NCBI RefSeq assembly: GCF_043195135.1 | Contig: NZ_JBAFWP010000002.1 | Origin: NCEH01 sp043195135 | GTDB taxonomy: Bacteria; Pseudomonadota; Alphaproteobacteria; Rhizobiales; Xanthobacteraceae | Length of the DNA stretch: 64,000 nt | Direction: 5' to 3' (one strand) | Shown: positions 6,428 to 14,090 of the stretch, in pieces | How positions within the stretch are numbered: the stretch's first letter is position 1 | Layout: each line of letters opens with the position of its first letter | Position numbers and translations under genes: made by a program | The notes under the pieces: model-generated | Seen by the model: the letters and a program-made list of their open reading frames with translations, nothing else | Told to the model about the DNA's origin: nothing | Databases searched by the model: none

Positions 6428-8377
6428 TCATTTGGCGGAGGCTTTCACCGCCGGCGCCAGCAATTGCAGGGTCTGCACCACCTGCTGGCCGAAGCCGGTG
6501 AGCAGGTTGTATTGCTCCGCGACGCTGTTGCCGGCCTGCGCCACCACCAGCGGGCAATAGGCCGAGATCAGGGCATTCGCCACATCCGAGCGGCGGGCCG
6601 TGGGATTTTGCTGCGACAGGGCGGTGGCGAGTTGCGCCACCGCCGCGCCGGCGACCGGCGGGGTCGGCGTGCCGAGCAGGGACACGGCCTTGTCGGCCAG
6701 ATCCTTCGGCACCAGCTTGCCGTCATTGGCCGGGCAGGTGAGCTTGGCGGCGATCGACGTGGGTTGGCGGGCCACCAGCGAAGTGCCCACCGGCGTTGCC
6801 CAAACGATCGCGACGTCGGGCATGGGCACGGCGGCGACCGCGGGCGAGACATCCGCCGCGACCTGGAGCGTGAAGCGGCGCAGTTCCGCGCTCTTCTGCC
6901 AGTCGGGCAGGCTGCTGGCGGCCACCACCGGGCAATAGGCGGCGGTCAGCGCATCCACGACCGTATTGGGGGTGGCGTCGGTATCGGCGGCGGAATAAGC
7001 GGCGGTGAGGACGTGGATCTGCCGGTTGCCGCCCTGCATCATCTGGGTGATGGCGGCGACCGCCTTGGGGTCCGGCCCGGTCGAGCCCGGCCCGCCGCCC
7101 ACCTTCGGGCAATCGAAGGCCGAGGCCTGCTGGGTGCCGTAATCCGGCACATGGGCGGTGGCGCGCCACGCGGCGACCATGGCCGGCGTCGCGCTCGGAT
7201 CGGCCTTGTTGCCCCAGGAGGTGCGCACGTAATTCACCAGGTCCGCCACCTGCTGGTCGTTGAGCCGGCCGGCGAACGAGGGCATGGGCCCATAGGTGCC
7301 GCCAGAGGGCAGGCCGCCGAGGATCGCCATGATCACGTTATAGGGCTCGCTCGCCACCACCGCCGGGTTCCCGGCGAGCGGGGGAATGATGTCGGTAGAG
7401 CCGGAGCCCTTGGACATGTGGCAGGGCGCGCAATTGTCCACATAGCTCTTGGCGGCGCGCTGGAACACGTCGGCCGGCAGGGGCGAGGCGGCCTGCGGCG
7501 CGGGAATGTCGCTCGGCGGCGGTGCGTCCATGAGATAGGTGACGAGGGCGGTCAGGTCGGTGGGCGTGAGGAAGCCGAGGCTGTCGTGCACCACTTCCGC
7601 CATGGGGCCGAACACCGAGGTCTTGCCGGTGGAGGAGCCGCTTTTCAGGAAGGTGGTGAGCTTGTCGGCGGTCCAGCCGGACTTTTTCAGGCCTTCGGTG
7701 GAAATGTCCGGCGCCCAATAGCTGTCCACCTCGGTGCCGAGGAAACTCTCCTTCTGCTTCACCGCGCCCATCAGGTTGCGCGGGGTATGGCAGTCGCCGC
7801 AATGGGCCAGCGTCTGGGCAAGATAGGCGCCCCGGTTCCAGGCATCGCTCTTGCCGGCGGTCGGCTTGAAATAGGCGGGCTCGAAGAACAGTTCGCGCCA
7901 GGCCAGCAGGCCCAGGCGGACGTTGAACGGGAAATTGAGCTGGTTTTCCATGCGCGGTTCGGCAATCGCCGGAATGCGGCGGACGAACGCCCAGAGCGCC
8001 TTCAGGTCGTCCTCGCTCACGCCGGTATAGGCGTCGAACGGCATGGCGGGATAGAGATAGGCGCCGTCGGCGCGGATGCCGTCGTGCAGGGCGGCCTTGA
8101 ACTGGTCGAAGGTCCAGGTGCCGATGCCATAGGTGGGGTCGGAGGTGATATTCACCGAAAACATCGTGCCGAACGGGGTCTTGAACGGCAGATTGCCGGC
8201 GAACGGCTTTTTCGGATCGCCGGAATGGCAGGGCATGCAATCCCCCGCCTTGGCGAGATAGGCTCCCCGCTCCACCAGGGCGGAATCATCGGCCTGGGTC
8301 TGCGCCGAAGCGGCGCCGGAGATTGCTGCCGTTGCGGCACAGGCAGCCCACAAAGCCGCTTTGCGAAGCCTACGCAT
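6428..8377 (-). CDS. Tri-haem periplasmic cytochrome c (AdhB-like) with extra duplicated C-terminal domain
   Basis: The 649-residue protein has a signal peptide (cleavage near SGAASAQTQ) and three CXXCH haem sites: CMPCH, CGDCH and CAPCH. Met ligand candidates occur after each, for example YGPMPSFAGRL. The first 420 residues resemble the cytochrome subunits of membrane alcohol, gluconate or sorbitol dehydrogenases, which pass electrons to ubiquinone. No dehydrogenase subunit is adjacent. The last 230 or so residues carry no haem motif and contain two similar segments (ALTAAYCPVVA and ALISAYCPLVVA, each after a DV-type helix) plus FDCP and LTCP, suggesting an internal duplication with paired cysteines. 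Partner and function of this tail are unknown. Confidence 0.85.
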   Translation of the reverse strand: MRRLRKAALWAACAATAAISGAASAQTQADDSALVERGAYLAKAGDCMPCHSGDPKKPFAGNLPFKTPFGTMFSVNITSDPTYGIGTWTFDQFKAALHDGIRADGAYLYPAMPFDAYTGVSEDDLKALWAFVRRIPAIAEPRMENQLNFPFNVRLGLLAWRELFFEPAYFKPTAGKSDAWNRGAYLAQTLAHCGDCHTPRNLMGAVKQKESFLGTEVDSYWAPDISTEGLKKSGWTADKLTTFLKSGSSTGKTSVFGPMAEVVHDSLGFLTPTDLTALVTYLMDAPPPSDIPAPQAASPLPADVFQRAAKSYVDNCAPCHMSKGSGSTDIIPPLAGNPAVVASEPYNVIMAILGGLPSGGTYGPMPSFAGRLNDQQVADLVNYVRTSWGNKADPSATPAMVAAWRATAHVPDYGTQQASAFDCPKVGGGPGSTGPDPKAVAAITQMMQGGNRQIHVLTAAYSAADTDATPNTVVDALTAAYCPVVAASSLPDWQKSAELRRFTLQVAADVSPAVAAVPMPDVAIVWATPVGTSLVARQPTSIAAKLTCPANDGKLVPKDLADKAVSLLGTPTPPVAGAAVAQLATALSQQNPTARRSDVANALISAYCPLVVAQAGNSVAEQYNLLTGFGQQVVQTLQLLAPAVKASAK

Positions 8378-8576
8378 GAACCCGCCCCCTTATTGAAGGT
8401 TCCACCCCTACATTGGACATCTTACAGTTTAGAGACGAGAAGGCATCCCCCGCGCGCTCAGTTGCCGCGGACGCGGGGTTGGGCGAAAAGAGCAGGGCTC
8501 GGGCGCGTCGCGCCGGGTTCCGTTCGCCCCGCCCGTTTGCCCGCCCTCCGGGGCCCGCAGCGAGAAGAAACGTCGC

Positions 8577-10823
8577 ATGCCGCGCTCAACCTCCGCCTCC
8601 GACCGCCCGCTTCGCGACCAGATCGTGGACAGCCTGACGCCAAATGACGCCGCGGCCGAACATGCGCGGCTCGCGCAGGAGATCGCCGCCCACGACGCGC
8701 GCTATTACCAGGAGGATGCGCCCACCGTCACGGATGCGGAATATGACGCCCTGCGCCGCCGCTACGAGGCCATCGAGGCGCGCTTCCCGGACCTGCGCGA
8801 CACCGACAGCCTTTCGGAAAAGGTCGGCGCGGCCCCGGCCTCCAAATTCGCGAAGATCTTCCACACCGTGCCCATGCTCTCGCTGGGCAATGCCTTTTCC
8901 GACGAGGAGGTGGTGGAGTTTGTCTCGCGCGTGCGGCGCTTCCTGAACCTGCCGGCGGAGGAGACTTTGTGCTTCACCGCCGAGCCGAAGATCGACGGCC
9001 TTTCCTGCTCGCTGCGCTATGAGCGCGGCCACCTCGTCTCCGCCGCCACGCGCGGCGACGGCAGCCAGGGCGAGGATGTGACCGCCAATGTGCGGACCAT
9101 TGCGGAAATCCCCCATGTGCTGAAAGGCGAGGGGGTGCCCGAGCTGATCGACGTGCGCGGCGAGGTCTATATGGACAAGGGCGATTTCCTCGCCCTGAAC
9201 GCACGCCAGGAGCAGGCGGGCAAGCCGCTCTTCGCCAATCCGCGCAATGCCGCCGCCGGCTCGCTGCGCCAGCTCGATTCGGCGATCACCGCCGCCCGCC
9301 CGCTGCGCTTCTTCGCCTATGCCTGGGGCGAGGCGTCGAGCCTGCCCGCCGACACCCAGCTCGGCGTGGTGCAGGCTTTCGGGCGTTGGGGCCTGCCCAT
9401 CAACCCCCTCACCATTCTTGCAGACGATGCCGCAGGCCTGCTCGCCCATTTCCGCGCCATCGGCGAACAGCGGGCCCAGCTCGGCTATGATATCGACGGG
9501 GTGGTCTACAAGGTGGACCGCCTGGATCTGCAACGCCGGCTCGGCTTCGTCTCGCGCTCGCCGCGCTGGGCGCTGGCCCACAAGTTTCCGGCCGAGCAGG
9601 CGACCACGGTCCTGGAAGACATCGAGATCCAGGTCGGTCGCACGGGCGCGCTGACGCCGGTGGCGAAGCTCACCCCGGTCACCGTGGGCGGCGTCGTGGT
9701 CTCCAATGCCACGCTGCACAACGAGGATTATATCCGCGGCATCGGCGGCGACGGCGAGCCGATCCGCGGCGGCGTCGATATCCGGGTCGGCGATACGGTG
9801 GTCGTCCAGCGCGCCGGTGACGTGATCCCGCAAGTGGTCTCGGTGGTGCTGGAGAAGCGGCCGGCGCACACCAAGGCCTATGAATTTCCGCACCATTGCC
9901 CGGTCTGCGGCAGCCTTGCCGTGCGCGAGGTGGACCCGAAGACCGGCAAGCAGGATGCGGTCCGCCGCTGCACTGGCGGGCTGATCTGCCCGGCCCAGGC
10001 GGTGGAGCGGCTGCGCCATTTCGTGTCCCGCAACGCGTTCGACATTGAGGGGCTGGGGGAGAAGCAGGCGCACGCCTTCTATGAATGGAAGCTGATCGCC
10101 GAGCCCGCCGACATCTTCCGACTCCAGGCGCGCAACGAAAAATCCCTGTCGCGGCTGGAGAATCGCGAGGGCTGGGGCAAGACTTCCGCGCAGAAGCTGT
10201 TCGCCGCCATTGAGGAGCGGCGCGCCATCGCGCTCGATCGCTTCATCTTCGCCCTCGGCATCCGCCATGTGGGCGAGACCAATGCCAAGCGCCTCGCCCG
10301 CCATTACGGCTCCATGGAGGCCCTGCGGGATGCCGCGCTTGCGGCGGAGATGCCGGAAGAGATGGAGGAAGCCGCCGCGCCCGCGCCGGATCAGGGCGAG
10401 CCGACTCCGGCGAAAGTCCGGCGCCGCAAGCCGCAGGGCAATGACGCCTGGGCGGAAATGATCAATATCGACGGCATCGGCGCGGTGGTCGCCGAGGCGG
10501 TGGTGGATTTCTTCCGCGAGCCCCACAACCAGGAGGTCGTCGACGCCCTGCTGAAGGAGGTCACGCCCCAGCCGCTGGAAGCCGTCTCCACCGGTTCGCC
10601 GGTCTCGGGCAAGACGGTCGTCTTCACCGGATCGCTGGAGAAGATGACCCGCGAGGAGGCGAAAGCCATGGCGGAACGGCTCGGCGCGAAGGTGGCGGGC
10701 TCGGTTTCCGCGAAAACCGACATCCTGGTGGCCGGTCCCGGCGCGGGCTCGAAGCTGGAGAAAGCGCGGGCGCTCGGCGTTCAGGTGATCACCGAGGAGG
10801 ATTGGTTCGAGCTGGTGGGGTGA
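8577..10823 (+). CDS. ligA: NAD-dependent DNA ligase
   Basis: The 748-residue protein has the LigA domain order. The Ia domain contains HDARYYQEDAPTVTDAEYD. The adenylation domain has the catalytic Lys in AEPKIDGLSCSLRYE. The OB fold contains GRTGALTPVAKLTPV. The zinc finger has cysteines in CPVCG and RRCTGGLICPAQ. HhH repeats and a C-terminal BRCT domain (about 670-748, SGKTVVFTGSLEKM) complete it. It is longer than the usual 670 or so residues, partly from a Pro/Glu/Lys-rich insert (EEMEEAAAPAPDQGEPTPAK) in the HhH region. It seals nicks in replication and repair. A parS site follows its stop by about 35 bp. Confidence 0.96.
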   Translation: MPRSTSASDRPLRDQIVDSLTPNDAAAEHARLAQEIAAHDARYYQEDAPTVTDAEYDALRRRYEAIEARFPDLRDTDSLSEKVGAAPASKFAKIFHTVPMLSLGNAFSDEEVVEFVSRVRRFLNLPAEETLCFTAEPKIDGLSCSLRYERGHLVSAATRGDGSQGEDVTANVRTIAEIPHVLKGEGVPELIDVRGEVYMDKGDFLALNARQEQAGKPLFANPRNAAAGSLRQLDSAITAARPLRFFAYAWGEASSLPADTQLGVVQAFGRWGLPINPLTILADDAAGLLAHFRAIGEQRAQLGYDIDGVVYKVDRLDLQRRLGFVSRSPRWALAHKFPAEQATTVLEDIEIQVGRTGALTPVAKLTPVTVGGVVVSNATLHNEDYIRGIGGDGEPIRGGVDIRVGDTVVVQRAGDVIPQVVSVVLEKRPAHTKAYEFPHHCPVCGSLAVREVDPKTGKQDAVRRCTGGLICPAQAVERLRHFVSRNAFDIEGLGEKQAHAFYEWKLIAEPADIFRLQARNEKSLSRLENREGWGKTSAQKLFAAIEERRAIALDRFIFALGIRHVGETNAKRLARHYGSMEALRDAALAAEMPEEMEEAAAPAPDQGEPTPAKVRRRKPQGNDAWAEMINIDGIGAVVAEAVVDFFREPHNQEVVDALLKEVTPQPLEAVSTGSPVSGKTVVFTGSLEKMTREEAKAMAERLGAKVAGSVSAKTDILVAGPGAGSKLEKARALGVQVITEEDWFELVG

Positions 10824-10840
10824 GAAAGCGCCCCGGCGCC

Positions 10841-10956
10841 CGCTTCCTGCGCAAAATGTTTCACGTGAAACAATGGCTTAGCAAAGACGAACGGCACGGA
10901 GAAGCGCTTTTCCGTGCCCCTTTGGGTGAAGAAACCGCCCTTTTCGCGAAAGTTCG
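10841..10956 (+). repeat. parS-containing repeat element, copy 1
   Basis: About 116 bp around parS no. 1 aligns, nearly gap-free, with 55041-55157 around parS no. 2. Shared blocks are CTGCG-N-(A/G)AAA before parS, CTTAGC and AGACGAAC after it, and a 3' block AAACCGCC-N-TTTCG ending in GTTCG. The rest of the 320-bp ligA-recR gap (10957-11143) shows GC-rich dyads but no gene. Confidence 0.7.
10857..10872 (+). other. parS centromere site (ParB/Spo0J binding), copy 1
   Basis: TGTTTCACGTGAAACA is a perfect 16-bp palindrome matching the near-universal chromosomal parS consensus (TGTTNCACGTGAAACA). ParB loads here, spreads, and recruits ParA and SMC for origin segregation. The site is intergenic between ligA and recR. 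An identical site is at 55057. parAB themselves are not in the window. Confidence 0.95.
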
Positions 10957-11143
10957 GCCGATGACTTCGCGCGGCGTGCCAACTCTTCGGGACACATGCG
11001 GTGAGAGCGGGGAGGCGCGCCTCAGGACGGATCGACCTTCAGCGGCGCGGCGCATCGTCGAGGCGCCTGAGCGCAGATGCGCCGAGGCGCGCGCCATTGT
11101 CGTTGTCTCCCGCGGCGGCGTCAGGCCATGCCTGTCGACCCGC

Positions 11144-11749
11144 CTAAAGCGGGGTCCGGGCCCGCATGGCGGCGGAGAGGGTGCCTTCGTCGAGATAGGC
11201 GAGGTCCCCGCCCACCGGCACGCCATGGGCGAGGCGCGTGACCTTCACCGGCAGGTCGCGCAGAAGATCGGTGAGATAATGGGCGGTGGTCTGCCCGTCC
11301 ACGGTGGCGCCGAGCGCCAGGATCACTTCCTTGAAACCCTCGGCCGCCACCCGTCCGATCAGCTTGGCGATGGAGAGGTCCTCCGGCCCGATCCCGTCGA
11401 GCGGGGAGAGCACGCCGCCCAGCACGTGATATTTGGCATGGATGGCCGAGGCCCGTTCCAGCGCCCACAGATCGGAGACGTCGGCGACCACCACCAGCAC
11501 CGCCGGGTCGCGCTCAGGGTCCGCGCACACCGTGCAGGGATCGCGCACGTCGAGATTCCCGCACACCCGGCATTCGACGATCTTGCCCAAGGCGTCCTGC
11601 ATGGCGAGCGTGAGGGGGGCCAGGAGGGACTCGCGCTTCTTGATCAGATGCAGGGCGGCTCGGCGCGCCGAGCGCGGGCCGAGGCCGGGCAGGCGGGCCA
11701 GGAGCTGGATCAGGCGTTCAATCTCGGGGCCGGCGACGGCACGGGGCAT
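11144..11749 (-). CDS. recR: Recombination mediator protein RecR
   Basis: The 201-residue protein has the full family architecture: N-terminal HhH (LARLPGLGPRSARRAALHL), a zinc finger with cysteines in CRVCGNLDVRDPCTVC (about 57-72), a Toprim domain (VLVVVADVSDLWALE) and the C-terminal LAHGVPVGGDLAYLDEGTL Walker-like segment. RecR works with RecO/RecF to load RecA on gapped DNA. Start at 11749 (MPRAVAGPEIERLIQLLARLPG) gives the normal length; the frame continues upstream into a repeat and is not coding there. The usual upstream dnaX-ybaB neighbours are absent. Confidence 0.95.
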   Translation of the reverse strand: MPRAVAGPEIERLIQLLARLPGLGPRSARRAALHLIKKRESLLAPLTLAMQDALGKIVECRVCGNLDVRDPCTVCADPERDPAVLVVVADVSDLWALERASAIHAKYHVLGGVLSPLDGIGPEDLSIAKLIGRVAAEGFKEVILALGATVDGQTTAHYLTDLLRDLPVKVTRLAHGVPVGGDLAYLDEGTLSAAMRARTPL

Positions 11750-11836
11750 GGCGGGCTTTCTCAGCGCGGACGTCAGTGCGTCATGTAGCCCTGCCGCCGC
11801 TTCCGCGCCAAGGGTCCCGCCCTCGCCGGGGAGCCA

Positions 11837-11965
11837 CGGTCGTGCACGGGCGTGTCCCGCGCATCCACGCGGGACCGCTGGTGCCGACGTTTCAAGGCTC
11901 CCGCGCGCGGCCCGGCGGGAATGGCGGGGACAGGCCCGGCCATGACGGCCGGTGAAAGAAGGACG
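11837..11965 (-). repeat. Dispersed 129-bp repeat (family B), copy 1
   Basis: Read on the minus strand, this segment aligns without obvious gaps over 129 bp to 54827-54955 on the plus strand. Shared blocks include CCGGCCGTCATGGCCGGGC, CGCCGGGCCGC and CGCGTGGA. It fills most of the 280-bp gap upstream of recR and has no coding potential. Both copies are within about 1 kb of a parS site. Confidence 0.8.
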
Positions 11966-12027
11966 CTCGCGCGCCCCTGCCGCCTGGCGCCGCGGCGATC
12001 CGCCGAGCCGCTGGACGTCGATCGCTC

Positions 12028-12522
12028 CTAGCCAAGCGGCGGGATGTCGCCGTCGGCGGCGACATCGGTCGCGACCCGCACCAGCCAGCGTCGCACCACG
12101 CTTTCCTCTTCCGGGGACAGGCCGGCGGCCATGCGCGCTTCGAGCGGCGCGGTGCGGGCGCGGCATTGGACCAGCAGGGCCTCGCCCGCGGGCGTGACGT
12201 TGAGGCTGATGGCGCGGCCGGCGGCGGGAGCGGTTCGGGTGAGGGCGCCGTCGCGCTCCAGATTGCGCACGATCACGGTGAGGGTCTGCGGCGTGAGCAG
12301 GGCGAGCCGGGCGATCTGCGCCGCCGCCTGTCCGGGATAGGCCTTCACCAGGGTGAGGACGAGGAATTGCGGCGCCGTCAGGCCGAGATCCGCCAAGGCC
12401 TGCTGCAAGGCGTGGCTGGACGCCGCGTTCGCCTGGCGCAGCAGATAGCCAAGATAGCCGTCCACGCCGCGCTTGCGCTCGCCCGGGCGCGGCAGGGCGG
12501 AGGAGAGAGTCTTGCCCTCCAT
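12028..12522 (-). CDS. MarR-family transcriptional regulator
   Basis: The 164-residue protein has a winged helix-turn-helix with LGLTAPQFLVLTLVKAYPG, IARLALLTPQTLTVIVRNLERDGALTR and the wing around APAAGRAISLNVT. MarR proteins bind short palindromes as dimers and are released by phenolic ligands or oxidants. Its start codon is overlapped by one of two similar 18-bp palindromes in the 65-bp divergent intergenic region, suggesting autoregulation and control of the adjacent AhpD-like gene. Confidence 0.9.
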   Translation of the reverse strand: MEGKTLSSALPRPGERKRGVDGYLGYLLRQANAASSHALQQALADLGLTAPQFLVLTLVKAYPGQAAAQIARLALLTPQTLTVIVRNLERDGALTRTAPAAGRAISLNVTPAGEALLVQCRARTAPLEARMAAGLSPEEESVVRRWLVRVATDVAADGDIPPLG

Positions 12523-12538
12523 ATCAGACCTCTTATAT
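12521..12538. promoter_or_regulatory. Probable MarR operator 1
   Basis: ATATCAGACCTCTTATAT is an imperfect palindrome and a near copy of the site at 12547. It begins on the second base of the marR start codon on the opposite strand, so binding would block marR transcription or initiation. Confidence 0.6.
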
Positions 12539-12546
12539 ACACGCCG

Positions 12547-12564
12547 ATATCAGTCCTCTGATAT
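12547..12564. promoter_or_regulatory. Probable MarR operator 2
   Basis: ATATCAGTCCTCTGATAT has perfect 7-bp arms (ATATCAG/CTGATAT) around TCCT. It lies 26 bp from operator 1, start to start, and just upstream of the AhpD-like gene. The pair suggests one MarR dimer at each promoter. Confidence 0.65.
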
Positions 12565-12587
12565 GCACGATGGAGCCTGAGACGTCC

Positions 12588-13070
12588 ATGTCCGACCCGA
12601 ATACGCACGCCCCCCGCATCTCGCCCGCCAGGGCCTATGGTCTCGCCAAGCCGGTGCTCGCCGCGATCACCGACCTCAGCGCCGCCGTGAAGGCCTGCGG
12701 GCTTGAAAATTCCCTGCTGGAACTGGTGAAGCTGCGGGCCTCGCAGATCAACGGCTGCGCCTATTGCGTGCAGATGCATGCGGTGGACGCCCGCAAGGAG
12801 GGGGAAACCGAAGACCGGCTGCAATTGCTGGCGGTGTGGCCGGAAGCCCCGGTCTTCACGCCCCGCGAGCGGGCGGCGCTGGCCTGGACCGAAGCCCTCA
12901 CCCGCCTTTCCACCGGCCCGGTTTCCGACGCCCTCTATGCCGAGGTGAGCGCAAACTTCTCGGAGGCCGAGATCGTCAACCTCACGGCGGCCGTGGGTCT
13001 CATCAATATGTACAACCGCTTCGGCGCGCCGCTGCGCTATCCCCCGGCGGTGTCCAAGGTCGCCGCCTGA
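12588..13070 (+). CDS. Carboxymuconolactone decarboxylase/AhpD-like alkylhydroperoxidase family protein
   Basis: The 160-residue protein has the CMD/AhpD core. The helix LLELVKLRASQINGCAYCVQMH carries the CxxC-x3-H peroxidase motif (CAYCVQMH). RERAALAWTEALTRLS and EAEIVNLTAAVGLINMYNRF follow. Such proteins reduce peroxides through a redox-active Cys pair or act on lactones. An upstream ATG at 12570 is also possible; 12588 (MSDPNTHAPRIS) is preferred on N-terminal appearance. It is divergent from the MarR regulator with two operators between, pointing to an oxidant- or electrophile-response unit. Confidence 0.88.
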   Translation: MSDPNTHAPRISPARAYGLAKPVLAAITDLSAAVKACGLENSLLELVKLRASQINGCAYCVQMHAVDARKEGETEDRLQLLAVWPEAPVFTPRERAALAWTEALTRLSTGPVSDALYAEVSANFSEAEIVNLTAAVGLINMYNRFGAPLRYPPAVSKVAA

Positions 13071-13094
13071 GCGCCGGCCTTTCCGCTCGCGCCC

Positions 13095-13433
13095 TCACCG
13101 CTCGACGAACGCGCTGAGCCGCGCCAGCGCGTCGTCCCATTGGCGGGAGACCTCTTCGAGATAGGCGCGGGCGGCGTCCACGGTTTCGGGGCGGAAGGCG
13201 AACCGGCTTTCCCGCCCCACCCGCACGCTGCGCACGAGGCCGGCTTCCTCCAGCACCCGCAGATGCTTGGTCACCGCCTGCCGGGTCAGTGCCGTGCCTG
13301 CCGACAGGCCGGAGATGGAGCGCGCCTCGCCATCGCTCAGCCGGCTCAGCAGGGCGAGGCGCGTGTGATCGCCGAGGGCGGCGAACACCGGAACCGGGTC
13401 GCCCCCGGCGGTGGAAAGGCTAGCGTTCGACAT
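13095..13433 (-). CDS. ArsR-family transcriptional regulator
   Basis: The 112-residue winged-helix protein contains FAALGDHTRLALLSRLSDGEA, the recognition helix in GTALTRQAVTKHLRVLEEAGLV and the wing VRVGRESRFAF, typical of the ArsR subgroup paired with SRPBCC proteins. It lacks the CXC metal motif of arsenic sensors. It is the second gene of a two-gene unit: its start overlaps the end of the SRPBCC gene by 14 bp. A perfect palindrome upstream of the operon (13911-13928) is the probable operator. Confidence 0.9.
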   Translation of the reverse strand: MSNASLSTAGGDPVPVFAALGDHTRLALLSRLSDGEARSISGLSAGTALTRQAVTKHLRVLEEAGLVRSVRVGRESRFAFRPETVDAARAYLEEVSRQWDDALARLSAFVER

Positions 13434-13866
13434 GGGCCTGGATGTTCCCCATCTGCGCGGTCCAGCCCCGTTCGTTCATGCGCAGGGCGTCGGGCCTGCG
13501 ATGGGGCGGCAGGGCGTCGAAGCCGGTTTCCGTGACGGTGAGGCGGGTGCCCCCCGCGATCGGGGCGAGGCGGAATTCCACCAGCGTCGGCGTCTCGCCG
13601 GAATAATCCACCCCGGCTTCGATGGCATAGGGATGCCATGTGAAGGAGAACAGCCGGGGCGGCTCCATCTGCTTCACGGTGGCGTTCCAGCGCACATGTT
13701 CATAGCCGGGAACGGTCATCTGGCCCGTGGAGGGCGCGCCGGGGACGAACGGCCCGTCCAGCTTCACGCGAAACCAGGCGCCGAACGCCTCATGGTCGGT
13801 GAGGGCGTGCCAGACCTTTTCGACGGGCGCCTTCAGATCGATGGTCTTCTCGATGGAATTGGACAT
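13420..13866 (-). CDS. SRPBCC/AHSA1-family (START-like) protein
   Basis: The 148-residue protein follows the AHSA1 pattern: IEKTIDLKAPVEKVWHALTDHEAFGAWF at the start, then RLFSFTWHP, and TRLTVTETGFDALP near the C-terminus. The fold is a hydrophobic ligand cavity; ligand unknown. The start at 13866 has a strong AGGAGGTTGCC ribosome site. It is first in an operon with the overlapping ArsR regulator, a common pairing in Proteobacteria. Confidence 0.87.
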   Translation of the reverse strand: MSNSIEKTIDLKAPVEKVWHALTDHEAFGAWFRVKLDGPFVPGAPSTGQMTVPGYEHVRWNATVKQMEPPRLFSFTWHPYAIEAGVDYSGETPTLVEFRLAPIAGGTRLTVTETGFDALPPHRRPDALRMNERGWTAQMGNIQAHVER

Positions 13867-13910
13867 AGGCAACCTCCTGGTTGCCTGATCATCTCCAATC
13901 TTCGAAAATA

Positions 13911-13928
13911 CGCAACTATAAAGTTGCG
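13911..13928. promoter_or_regulatory. Probable ArsR operator
   Basis: CGCAACTATAAAGTTGCG is a perfect palindrome with 7-bp arms around ATAA, 45 bp upstream of the SRPBCC-arsR start. The AACT/AGTT half-sites match the style of operators of ArsR regulators paired with SRPBCC proteins. Confidence 0.65.
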
Positions 13929-14090
13929 GTTTTAGTTTCGAACGCGGCCGGGCGCCGTGCCGCTGAAAATACTGCATGCCACCAATTGCCTGTCGCCTGC
14001 GCAAATTGCTAAAACTTTGGGCAACGCGGACCGGTCGCCGGCCGGTCTTTCGTCCGCGCCTTCACAGCGCGGCCCGCCAAGGATGGCGCC

